DNA from: Calothrix sp. NIES-2100
GTDB lineage: Bacteria; Cyanobacteriota; Cyanobacteriia; Cyanobacteriales; Nostocaceae
Direction: 5' to 3'
Assembly (NCBI RefSeq): GCF_002368195.1
Contig: NZ_AP018178.1
Location: 7,204,645 to 7,268,644, forward strand
Length of the DNA: 64,000 nucleotides
Shown here: positions 8,329 to 15,857 of the stretch, in pieces
Numbering within the stretch: the first letter of the stretch is position 1
How the letters are laid out: each line of letters starts with the position of its first letter
Translations under genes and position numbers: made by a program
The notes under the pieces: model-generated
What the model saw: the letters and a program-made list of their open reading frames with translations, nothing else
What the model was told of the DNA's origin: nothing
Database searches by the model: none

Positions 8329-8961
8329 TTATCTGAAAATAGCTGGTAACAAACTTGGCGCTAACCACAGTGCATAACCAAGAAATGCAAATATTCCGGT
8401 AATTAAGACAGTAAATACATAGCTAATACACATCAATAAACCGTCAGATTCGATGGTGGCAACTGCTAATAGTAAAATACCGACAGTAGGGATGGGATTA
8501 GTAAAGGGAATTGGTGTAATTAGGAGTAAGGTTAATAAGGAAATACAAAATCCATTGAATCGCCAAGCCCAATTACTATTTGCTATTTTCGGTAACCGGG
8601 GACGAGCAATTTTTTCTACTATCCTGGTAACTCGACGCATGTTATGCAACAATACGTGAGCAAAGCGGCGAGGAAATTTGTAGTTGGCTATTTTTTTGGG
8701 TAGCCAAGGCGATCGCCTTCCTAAAACCATCTGCAATGATAATATCAAGCAAGCAGCACCAAATGGCCCAGTTAATCCTGGTGGCATGGGAAATAAAAAT
8801 GGTAAAACTAATAATGCTATTACCAAGCTAAAGCCACGCTCGGAAGTTTTTGCCAGAATCTCTCCTAGGGTTAGCGGCTGTTCGGCTAAATTTTGCAGCA
8901 ATGACTTAATTTCTTGAGAAAATCTGAGGTGCATTTGGCGTGAGTCTGGGCGAATTTCCAC
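8329..8961 (-). CDS. ExoD-like exopolysaccharide synthesis membrane protein
   Basis: This 210-residue integral membrane protein is of the ExoD family. It has an N-terminal cytosolic helix (EIKSLLQNLAEQPLTLGEILAKTSERGFSL). Hydrophobic segments run at about 45-75 (with FPMPPGLTGPFGA), 130-165 (LLLITPIPFTNPIPTVGILLLA) and 170-205. The paired P-rich loops FPMPPGL and PIPFTNPIPT are characteristic. ExoD is linked to exopolysaccharide production in rhizobia; its biochemical role is unknown. The start is GTG at 8961; a later ATG (residue 10) is the alternative. It is a single gene on the minus strand. Confidence 0.85.
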   Translation of the reverse strand: MEIRPDSRQMHLRFSQEIKSLLQNLAEQPLTLGEILAKTSERGFSLVIALLVLPFLFPMPPGLTGPFGAACLILSLQMVLGRRSPWLPKKIANYKFPRRFAHVLLHNMRRVTRIVEKIARPRLPKIANSNWAWRFNGFCISLLTLLLITPIPFTNPIPTVGILLLAVATIESDGLLMCISYVFTVLITGIFAFLGYALWLAPSLLPAIFR

Positions 8962-9086
8962 AATACCCAGCTTTAGTTAAGTGAATCGCTGATCAAGGTA
9001 TACATTTGTTCTACAAAAAATTCCGTAAAAAATCAAATTTTATTTATCTTTAATATATTCTGTGTTAATAATCTAACACGCGAAAA

Positions 9087-9974
9087 TTAAAACTGCTCTC
9101 CTTCTGACGGGACAAATACAGATACGGCTGTAGGGATAACGTAAAAATGCGCAGGAGTATAGGTAGTTATTTCGCCATCGGTATTGATGGGACGTGGTTT
9201 TCGGGTATGAACTTCCATTTCTTGACCCTGCAAAGCACGAACTTCTCGCCATTTTATATGTTTTCCTTGTCGTATGGCTGGAAGTAAGGGTATGATTTGC
9301 CACCAATGATTGATTTCTAAGCTGTAGAGATCCAATCTTTGATCGTCAATTGTGGCATCGTGAGCTACTGCCATTCCCCCACCATAATAGCGACCATTGC
9401 CGACAGCAATTTGTACAGTGCGCACGCGAATCGATTCCCCGTTAATGCGAATTTCGGCGCTAAAGGGGCGAGATTCCCAGATTACTTGCAATGCTGTGGC
9501 GAGGTAAGCGAATACTCCCCAACGGCGTTTTACTTCTTTGGTAAGTCGCTGAGTGATTTTTACACTCAGTCCCATACTGGCGACGTTGAAAAAATGCTTG
9601 CCATTTACCCATCCTAAATCTATGCGGCGTTGCTCTCCAGCAGCAATAATTTTGCAGGCTTCGGTTAAGGAATTGGGAATTCCTAAAGTTCTAGCTAAAT
9701 CGTTAGCAGTTCCTAAAGGTAAGATACCTAAAGGTAATTGCGTATCGACTAAAGCATCGACTGCGGCATTGAGTGTACCATCGCCGCCGCCAATAATTAC
9801 CAAGTCAACTTGATGTTGGTAGTGAAGAATAATTTCAGTCAGGTGCTTGGGGTGTTCTGTAGATTCTTCAATTAAATCAAAGCCTGATTTTTTGAGACAT
9901 TCAATCGCTTCTGTGAGGCGCTTTTCTCCTTGGCGCGCATGACGATTTACTAATAACAATGCGCGGGAACTCAT
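9087..9974 (-). CDS. Diacylglycerol kinase-family lipid kinase (YegS/DgkB-like)
   Basis: This 295-residue protein has a DAGK catalytic domain. The nucleotide-binding motif GGGDGTLN is at residues 62-69, followed by PLGILPLGTANDLARTLGIP, the second conserved block. The C-terminal beta-sandwich ends in TDGEI, a typical DGK/YegS/BmrU-type element. It probably phosphorylates a lipid or long-chain base at the membrane; the substrate is not predictable. No membrane segment was seen. The start ATG is at 9974 and the gene stands alone. Confidence 0.88.
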   Translation of the reverse strand: MSSRALLLVNRHARQGEKRLTEAIECLKKSGFDLIEESTEHPKHLTEIILHYQHQVDLVIIGGGDGTLNAAVDALVDTQLPLGILPLGTANDLARTLGIPNSLTEACKIIAAGEQRRIDLGWVNGKHFFNVASMGLSVKITQRLTKEVKRRWGVFAYLATALQVIWESRPFSAEIRINGESIRVRTVQIAVGNGRYYGGGMAVAHDATIDDQRLDLYSLEINHWWQIIPLLPAIRQGKHIKWREVRALQGQEMEVHTRKPRPINTDGEITTYTPAHFYVIPTAVSVFVPSEGEQF

Positions 9975-9992
9975 GGGTATTACCTTTGATAT

Positions 9993-10157
9993 CGTTATTT
10001 GTCATTTGTCATTTGCCATTTGTCATTTGTCATTTGTCATTTGTTATTTGTTAAGAAGGTGATAGTGATTTTTCCTCCTTGTCTTCCTTGTCCTCCTTGT
10101 CCTCCTTGTCCTCCTTGTCCTCCTTGTCTTCCTTGTCTTCCTTGTCCTTCTTATCCT
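9993..10157. repeat. Low-complexity arrays TTGTCATT and TTGTCCTCC
   Basis: Two consecutive simple arrays are present: TCATTTGTCATTTG-type repeats (about 9993-10050) and a 9-bp TTGTCCTCC/TTGTCTTCC array (about 10078-10157). The array runs straight into the 160-bp repeat at 10158. The apparent reading frame through it (CLPCPPCPPCPP) is a by-product of the repeats. Confidence 0.85.
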
Positions 10158-10317
10158 TCTTGTCCCTCCGAAGTTCTGTTCGTCGTTCGCGCAGCGTCTC
10201 CCCTTGGGAGAAGACGTTGGCGTTCGCGCAGCGTCTCCGTTAGGAGAAGCCAGACGCTCGTACCTCGCTACCGCTGCGCTAACGCCGGACGCCGGCGCTC
10301 AGACTTCTCTCCTTGTC
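10158..10317 (+). repeat. 160-bp dispersed repeat, copy A
   Basis: These 160 bases are identical, in reverse complement, to 62685-62844. Inside, CGTTCGCGCAGCGTCTCC occurs twice, each time forming a small hairpin (TCTCCC-CTT-GGGAGA and TCTCC-GTTA-GGAGA). Further palindromic GC-rich segments follow. It carries no transposase and no recognisable coding capacity. A reading frame runs from it into the DUF2459 gene, but only by chance. Confidence 0.95.
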
Positions 10318-10338
10318 TCCCTTATCCCCTTCATTGTT

Positions 10339-11040
10339 ATGAAAGTTACTCGGAATTCATTTGCCCACTGGTTTGTAAATTTTCGGCGTTACTTTTTTAA
10401 AGGGTGTTTATTTAGTCTAGCTTTATTAGCTATTGGTGTCTTCATCCCTAGGAAATGGACTTATAAACCAAAAGATAATTGTAATTTGGATGTTTGTATT
10501 TCTAATACAGGTATTCATTCTAATATAATTTTACCAACAAAAAATCATGTTTTTGATTGGCACAATCGTATCTCTGTAGAGGGAATTGGTATAGATAATT
10601 CCAATGGTTATAATTATTTAAGTTTTGGCTGGGGCGATCGCGCTTTTTATATGTCAACCCCTTCTCTGGGGGATTTACGATTGTCTACGACTTTTAAAGC
10701 TTTATTTTTACCGACTCCATCTGTAATATATGTTCAAGGTTATCAATTAATACCAGATTATCTGGAAGTTAAATGTATTAAAGTTAATAAAAATAATTAT
10801 TTAAAATTAATAAAATTTATTGAAGCTACTTTTAAAGTAGACAATCAAGGTAGAGTTATCCGCATTGGTAATGGTCATACTACTAATGCTGGCTTTTATG
10901 ATGCGTGGGGCAGTTATTCTATATTACGAAATTGTAATAATTGGACGGCAGAAGCATTGAGACAAGCTGATGTTAACACTCCGCTTTGGGATGGGCTTTC
11001 GGCGGCTATTATGTTGCAATTAAGAAGTGGGTGTCAGTGA
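10339..11040 (+). CDS. DUF2459 (TIGR02117-like) protein
   Basis: This 233-residue protein has one N-terminal membrane anchor (about residues 20-40, CLFSLALLAIGVFIP) and an extracytoplasmic domain. Features are CNLDVCISNTGIHSNIILP, FGWGDRAFYMSTPSL, and a C-terminal NCNNWTAEALRQAD. This fits DUF2459, a family first noted near urease genes, of unknown function. The conserved Cys and His (GIHSN, RNCNNW) recall papain-like peptidase folds, but that is inference. The open frame extends upstream to 10204 through a dispersed repeat; I place the start at ATG 10339, directly before the membrane anchor. AT-rich codon use contrasts with the GC-rich repeat. Confidence 0.8.
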   Translation: MKVTRNSFAHWFVNFRRYFFKGCLFSLALLAIGVFIPRKWTYKPKDNCNLDVCISNTGIHSNIILPTKNHVFDWHNRISVEGIGIDNSNGYNYLSFGWGDRAFYMSTPSLGDLRLSTTFKALFLPTPSVIYVQGYQLIPDYLEVKCIKVNKNNYLKLIKFIEATFKVDNQGRVIRIGNGHTTNAGFYDAWGSYSILRNCNNWTAEALRQADVNTPLWDGLSAAIMLQLRSGCQ

Positions 11041-11105
11041 TTAGTCATTTGTCATTTGTCATTAGTCATTAGTCATTTGTCATTAGTCATTAGTCATTTG
11101 TCATC

Positions 11106-11412
11106 CGATATAGCAATTGCTCCGGCGTCGCCCGCCGCAGGCATCGCCGATATAGCAATTGGGTTCTCCGATATAGCAATTGCGATCGCCAATATAGCTT
11201 TTGGGTTCTCCGATATAACAATTGCGATCGCCGATATAGCTTTTGGGTTCTCCGATATAACAATTGCGATCGCCGATATAGCAATTGAGTTCTCCGATAT
11301 AACAATTGCGATCGCCGATATAGCAATTGAGTTCTCCGATATAACAATTGCGATCGCCGATATAGCTTTTGGGTTCTCCGATATAACAATTGCGATCGCC
11401 GATATAGCGATC
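11106..11412. repeat. 21-bp tandem array (CGATATAGC...), 15 registers
   Basis: CGATATA begins at 11106, 11148, 11169 and then every 21 bases to 11400 with no insertion or deletion. The unit at 11190 reads CAATATA, and register 11127 is replaced by GC-rich sequence. Two 21-mers alternate: CGATATA(A/G)CAATTGCGATCGC and CGATATAGC(TTTTGG/AATTGA)GTTCTC, giving a 42-bp higher-order period that carries a HIP1 octamer each time. Because 21 is a multiple of 3, four frames stay open across it; none is likely to be a gene. Confidence 0.95.
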
Positions 11413-11460
11413 GTGGGTTGAGCGAAGTCGAAACCCACTACTGAGCATCGAGGGCTGAGC

Positions 11461-11512
11461 GTTCGCGTAGCGTCTCGCAGAGAAGTCGTTCGCGTAGCGT
11501 CTCGCAGAGAAG
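11461..11512 (+). repeat. REP-like 25-mer GTTCGCGTAGCGTCTCGCAGAGAAG, two copies
   Basis: Two exact copies (11461-11485 and 11488-11512) lie directly before the 3-prime end of the CHAT gene. One further exact copy is at 15820-15844 and a 3-mismatch copy at 38688-38712. It is related to the core of the 160-bp repeat. The TCTCGCAGAGA part is palindromic. Confidence 0.85.
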
Positions 11513-11516
11513 CCCG

Positions 11517-13961
11517 TCACCTTTCGCCAATCAACGTAAACGCCGCCCAATTAACAGGGTTCGGAAACTTCTCCTTCGTCTTCAACATCGCTTGACGCAA
11601 AGCCAGCGCCTTATCAGGTTGAGTTTGCAAACTTTTATAAAACTCCACCATTAAATATTGTGTCGGTTCATCCGCTACTTGCCACAACGACACCAACACA
11701 CTAGGAACACCCGCAGAAATTAAAGAACGCGACAACCCAATCACCCCATCACCGGAAAGTTTCCCTTTCCCAGTTTCACAAGCACTGAGAACGACTAATT
11801 GCGCTTTTAATTTTAAATCTAAAATTTCCTCAGCTGTGAGTAAACCATCATCATTAAGAGATGGTGCAAAAGCAATCCAGCTACCCAAACCCCGGTTATC
11901 ATCCGCCCAACCGTGAGTAGCAAGATGAATCACATCGACTGAAGATAAGCGTTGCAAGATATTGGCTTTCGTCGCATCTTTACCCAGAATCGCCTGAGTT
12001 TTCAACATCTTCGCAATCGTCTTTGCTTCTAGTTCCGCCCCTGGTAGTGGATCTAAGCGTGTTGCAGATTTACCCGGTTCTGTAGAAACTACAGGCATAG
12101 TAGGATTACCGACAATCAAGGCATTATTATAATTAGTTTGTCTCCCTGCGCCTAATTGATGAGTAAAATCTAACACTTGAATTGCTGGGGCTGTGAGAAT
12201 GGTATGTTTTTCAATTAAGTACTTACCTTGCTCATCGCGCAAAGCTGGGAAGGGTGCAAGAAATAAAGAACTTTGGGGAATGAAAATAACTCTTTCATTA
12301 GGATTTTTTGGTAACAAATCAGCGATATCTTTAATTAAAATGTCATGCAGTTTTTGTAATGGCTTTTTCACGTTTGCAGCATCAGGATTTTGAGTGGCAA
12401 TAATACCGCCAGCGCGTCCACCTCTAACCACACCAATACCTAGACGGCCTTGAGTCACTAATTTATCTAAAGTTGTATTATCTTTTTGCCACAGGGGTTT
12501 AATGTCAACTTTGCGGAATGTGACTTCCCCTGTAGGCTTGACAACCCAAATATAGAGGTCTGATTCTTTAGTTTGTTCTTTGCCTGTAACTTTGAAATCA
12601 TCATAAATAATAGAATATTGAACAAGAGTGGCATTTTGCTGTTGAGCAATTTGTTTAATCTCAGAAATTGTTGGTGGTTGCGGTGATTTATACGCCTGTT
12701 TATTATTAGTAGATACACGAGATGCTAACAACTCAACAAACGCCCTAGCGCGACCGCGTTCAGCAATTTCTAAAGCAGCATCAGTTTTATTTTGGGCGAT
12801 GAGGACTTTTTGTAAATCTCTGTAGATGGTGCTTTGGGCATCAAAAAGTGAGATTTTGTCGGTATCGGCTAACTTTTTATCTCGCAGAGATTCAACAACC
12901 GTAATTCCCTCATACAGGGTTTTCTCTGCTGCGAGGAGATTACCTTGTTTGTAGAAAGTAAGTCCTAAATTCTGTAAAGAGCTTCCTTCGCCATTACGGT
13001 CTTGAATTTCACGGGCGATCGCTAAGTGCTGCTCGTGGTAATCAATGGCTGTTTTGTAGTCTCCCAAAGTATTGTAAGCACTCCCGATATTACCCAGTGT
13101 CAAACCCTCGCCTTGACGATTTTTGATTTCCCTGAGAATTGCTAAACTTTGCTGGTAGTAATCAATGGCTTTTTTATAGTCTCCTAAAAAATAGTAAGCA
13201 ATACCGATACTACCCAATGTCCCACCTTCGCCAAAACGGTCTTTGATTTCCCTGGCTATCTCTAAACTTTGCTGTTGATACTCAATAGCTTTTTTGTAGC
13301 CTCCTAGTTCACGGTAAGCAATACCGAGATTACCCAGCGCATTACTTTCGCCTTGACGGTCTTTCATTTCCCTAGTGATCGCTAAGTGTTGCTGGTGGTA
13401 ATCAATGGCTTTGGGGTATTCTCCTAGAACACTGTAAGCAATACCGAGATTACCCAGCGCATTACCCTCACCTTGACGGTCTTTGATTTGTTGGGCGATC
13501 GCTAAATTCTGCTGGAAGTAGTCAATGGTTTTTTTGTAGTCTCCCAAATACAAGTAAGCAAGACCGATACCACCCAGCGCATTACCCTCACCTTGACGGT
13601 CTTTGATTTGTTGGGCGATCGCTAAAATGTGCTGGAAGTGATCAATAGCTTTTTTGTAGTTTCCCAGATACAAGTAAGCATTACCGAGATTACCCAGCGC
13701 GTTTTCTTCGCTTTTACGGTCTTTGATTTCTCGGTAAATAATTAGTGCTTGCTGCCACGATCGCAATGCAGCTTCAAATTGACTGGTTTGATACTGCTGT
13801 TTACCTTGGTTAAATAATCTATCAGCTTCTGCTTTCTGCGCGGATGGATTTTGCGCTAACACCTGGGTTATTCCCACAATTGCGCTGTGGTTGATGGGCG
13901 CTTGTCCAATGGTGATGAGTAGGGTAATGAGGGTAAGAAGTGCAATTTTGTGTATTTTCAT
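11517..13961 (-). CDS. TPR-CHAT protein (HetF-associated caspase-like peptidase family)
   Basis: This 814-residue protein has an N-terminal signal peptide (about 1-36, ending VLAQ). About eight 40-residue TPRs follow (residues 48-350, repeating GNALGNLGIAY...LGDYKKAIDYYQQ), with full-length repeats of high mutual similarity, and then a C-terminal CHAT domain (about 530-814). The caspase-like dyad is visible: His683 in HLATHG and Cys728 in SACETG. CHAT proteases with TPRs act in signalling and programmed death; this one is predicted to be exported to the periplasm. It stands alone on the minus strand, with repeat arrays at both ends. Substrate and partner are unknown. Confidence 0.9.
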   Translation of the reverse strand: MKIHKIALLTLITLLITIGQAPINHSAIVGITQVLAQNPSAQKAEADRLFNQGKQQYQTSQFEAALRSWQQALIIYREIKDRKSEENALGNLGNAYLYLGNYKKAIDHFQHILAIAQQIKDRQGEGNALGGIGLAYLYLGDYKKTIDYFQQNLAIAQQIKDRQGEGNALGNLGIAYSVLGEYPKAIDYHQQHLAITREMKDRQGESNALGNLGIAYRELGGYKKAIEYQQQSLEIAREIKDRFGEGGTLGSIGIAYYFLGDYKKAIDYYQQSLAILREIKNRQGEGLTLGNIGSAYNTLGDYKTAIDYHEQHLAIAREIQDRNGEGSSLQNLGLTFYKQGNLLAAEKTLYEGITVVESLRDKKLADTDKISLFDAQSTIYRDLQKVLIAQNKTDAALEIAERGRARAFVELLASRVSTNNKQAYKSPQPPTISEIKQIAQQQNATLVQYSIIYDDFKVTGKEQTKESDLYIWVVKPTGEVTFRKVDIKPLWQKDNTTLDKLVTQGRLGIGVVRGGRAGGIIATQNPDAANVKKPLQKLHDILIKDIADLLPKNPNERVIFIPQSSLFLAPFPALRDEQGKYLIEKHTILTAPAIQVLDFTHQLGAGRQTNYNNALIVGNPTMPVVSTEPGKSATRLDPLPGAELEAKTIAKMLKTQAILGKDATKANILQRLSSVDVIHLATHGWADDNRGLGSWIAFAPSLNDDGLLTAEEILDLKLKAQLVVLSACETGKGKLSGDGVIGLSRSLISAGVPSVLVSLWQVADEPTQYLMVEFYKSLQTQPDKALALRQAMLKTKEKFPNPVNWAAFTLIGER

Positions 13962-14129
13962 GGGTGTTACTGAGGTTTCCCTGTCAGTAACATATATCTC
14001 TGTGATAGTTCAGGGTATGCAGTTTTGGTGAAATTTATTTTTGGCATGAAGATTAATTGTTGTGATGCTGCTGGCGAATTGGGATGAGATCCTCGCTTAT
14101 CCCCCAATCCCGCCGTCACCTCCGGGTGC
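13962..14129. other. Spacer upstream of the CHAT gene
   Basis: Mixed-composition spacer. Nothing specific was recognised apart from its junction with the duplicated hairpin element at 14130. Confidence 0.4.
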
Positions 14130-14390
14130 GGCTAATCGAACAAAGCCTGCCTTCGCAGGCTAAATAAATTGAGCCTGCGAAGGCAGGCTTCGTACCGTTA
14201 GCCCCAGGCTTCCAGCCTGCGGGCGATATATCGGGTAAGCGAGAAAACTACACTCATAAAAAAGGCTAATCCTACAAAGCCCACCTTCGTGGGCTAAATA
14301 AATCAGCCCACGAAGGTGGGCTTCGTACCGCTAGCCCCAGGCTTCCAGCCTGCGGGCGATATATCGGGTAAGCGAGAAAACTACACTCAT
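14130..14390. repeat. Tandem duplication of a ~128-bp hairpin element
   Basis: Copy 1 (14130-14257) and copy 2 (14264-14390) are nearly identical outside a hairpin. Copy 1 has 16-bp arms GCCTGCCTTCGCAGGC/GCCTGCGAAGGCAGGC (14145-14160, 14173-14188). Copy 2 has GCCCACCTTCGTGGGC/GCCCACGAAGGTGGGC (14279-14294, 14306-14321). Both pair perfectly although they differ in sequence. Each copy continues with AGCCCCAGGCTTCCAGCCTGCGGGC, itself partly palindromic, and ends ACTACACTCAT. Confidence 0.92.
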
Positions 14391-14477
14391 GAAAAAAAGT
14401 CAAAAATAAAAGGCTGGTTGTTGATTTTACCTTTTACTTTTGACTGGGTGCTAACCTTTAAGGTGTCGGGGGAGGGT

Positions 14478-15344
14478 TTACCCTACGTCATCGTGGGCAA
14501 ATCTGTTAAACAGGAAGTCCAGCGCATAGTTCCGCAGCTTGTAATATTGTGGATCTTCCATGATGCGGGCGCGATCGCGTGGACGAGAAAAGGGAATTTC
14601 CAAGACTTCCCCAATCTTTGCATGGGGGCCATTGGTCATCATCACCAATTTATCGGCTAAAAATAGCGCTTCATCAATGTCATGGGTAATCATCAGCACT
14701 GTGCAGCGATTATCACCCCAAATCTTCAGTAATTCTTCTTGTAATTCTTCTTTGGTAATCGCATCTAATGCCCCAAAGGGTTCATCTAAAATGAGAACTT
14801 TGGGACGAATCGCCAAAGCCCTGGCGATGGAAACCCGCTGTCTCATCCCCCCAGACATCTGCATTGGTTTCTTTTCCATTGCATCACCAAGTCCCACCAT
14901 TGCCAAATGTTCGCGGACGATCGCTCTTTTTTCAGCTTCTGGTTTTTCGGGGTAAACTGCGTTGACAGCGAGATAAATATTTTCAAATGCTGTGCGCCAG
15001 GGAAGTAAAGCATAGTTTTGGAACACAACCATCCTGTCTGGGCCTGGTTTGGTGATGGGTTGTCCTTCTAGCAGTACTTGTCCTGACGAAGGAAAGTTAA
15101 AACCCGATACCATATTCAGCAGGGTTGATTTGCCACAGCCGGAGTGACCAATTACACAGAGAAATTCGCCTTGTTCTACGTTGAGGTTTACGCCATCAAG
15201 TACGGTGAAGGGGCCTTTTTTTGTGGGGTAAACTTTAGAAACGTCTTTAATCTCTAGGAAAGGCTGGCGATTGACGCTATTGACATATCCTGTTCTTTGT
15301 GCATCTCTGGGAGTTTCGGCTAATCTTAAATTGCGGTTTTGCAT
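14478..15344 (-). CDS. nrtD: Nitrate ABC transporter ATP-binding protein NrtD
   Basis: This 288-residue ABC ATPase powers nitrate/nitrite uptake through NrtB together with NrtC. Walker A is GHSGCGKST, the ABC signature MSGGMRQR, Walker B VLILDEPFGALDA, and the H-loop MITHDIDEAL. About 28 extra N-terminal residues precede the ABC domain. There is no NrtA-like extension, which separates NrtD from NrtC. It is last in the nrtA-B-C-D order, 513 bases after nrtC, a spacer filled by repeats. Cmp (bicarbonate) transporters have the same architecture, so the substrate assignment is by overall resemblance. Confidence 0.88.
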   Translation of the reverse strand: MQNRNLRLAETPRDAQRTGYVNSVNRQPFLEIKDVSKVYPTKKGPFTVLDGVNLNVEQGEFLCVIGHSGCGKSTLLNMVSGFNFPSSGQVLLEGQPITKPGPDRMVVFQNYALLPWRTAFENIYLAVNAVYPEKPEAEKRAIVREHLAMVGLGDAMEKKPMQMSGGMRQRVSIARALAIRPKVLILDEPFGALDAITKEELQEELLKIWGDNRCTVLMITHDIDEALFLADKLVMMTNGPHAKIGEVLEIPFSRPRDRARIMEDPQYYKLRNYALDFLFNRFAHDDVG

Positions 15345-15353
15345 AGCAAGGAA

Positions 15354-15409
15354 GGATGAAGGATGAAGGATGAAGGATGAAGGATGAAGGATGAAGGATG
15401 AAGGATGAA
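15354..15409. repeat. Heptanucleotide tandem repeat, GGATGAA x8
   Basis: Eight exact copies of GGATGAA lie directly upstream of nrtD, inside the nrt operon. Confidence 0.95.
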
Positions 15410-15435
15410 ATTAGGGGAATTTGAATTTAAAAATC

Positions 15436-15786
15436 ATTAACGGAGTTCAAAGCCTGATTAACCGAGTTCTGAGCCTGATTAACCGAGTTCTGAGCTTGAT
15501 TAACGGAGTTCTGAACCTGATTAACCGAGTTCTGAGCCTGATTAACGGAGTTCTGAACCTGATTAACGGAGTTCTGAACTTGATTAACCGAGTTCTGAAC
15601 TTGATTAACCAAGTTATGAGCTTGATTAACGGAGTTCAAAGCCTGATTAACGGAGTTCTGAACCTGATTAACGGAGTTCTGAACCTGATTAACGGAGTTC
15701 TGAGCTTGATTAACCGAGTTCTGAACTTGATTAACCGAGTTCTGAGCCTCATTAATGAACTTCCGAGCCTCATTAATGAGCTTCCT
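15436..15786. repeat. 21-bp tandem array (AACGGAGTTCTGAACCTGATT), about 17 units
   Basis: GAGTTC recurs from 15443 to 15737 in exact 21-base steps (15 registers), followed by two decayed units. The units vary at a few positions only (C/G in AACCGAG/AACGGAG, and GAACCTG/GAGCCTG/GAACTTG). It lies between nrtC and nrtD. The reading frames it keeps open on both strands are repeats of seven residues (SLINRVL or NSVNQVQ) and are very unlikely to be genes. Confidence 0.95.
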
Positions 15787-15819
15787 CGACTCTCAAGTCT
15801 GGAAAAATGAAGGCTGAGC

Positions 15820-15844
15820 GTTCGCGTAGCGTCTCGCAGAGAAG
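15820..15844. repeat. REP-like 25-mer, third copy
   Basis: GTTCGCGTAGCGTCTCGCAGAGAAG is identical to the two copies at 11461-11512. It lies 14 bases from the nrtC stop codon. Confidence 0.85.
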
Positions 15845-15857
15845 TCGAAGCCTGAAT

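Noticed and set aside
9999..10400. 133-codon Cys/Pro-rich frame
   Set aside because: It is translated simple repeat (TTGTCCTCC) plus the 160-bp repeat.
11106..11412. CRISPR array
   Set aside because: The units are directly adjacent with no variable spacers, and no cas genes are near. The same applies to the other two arrays.
11056..11550. Four overlapping open frames, 99-149 codons, on both strands
   Set aside because: All are frames through the 21-bp array, which keeps frames open because 21 is a multiple of three. No start signals and no family pattern.
15421..15810. Open frames with a seven-residue repeat (SLINRVL / NSVNQVQ)
   Set aside because: By-product of the 21-bp array inside the nrt operon; open on both strands, no ribosome-binding site.
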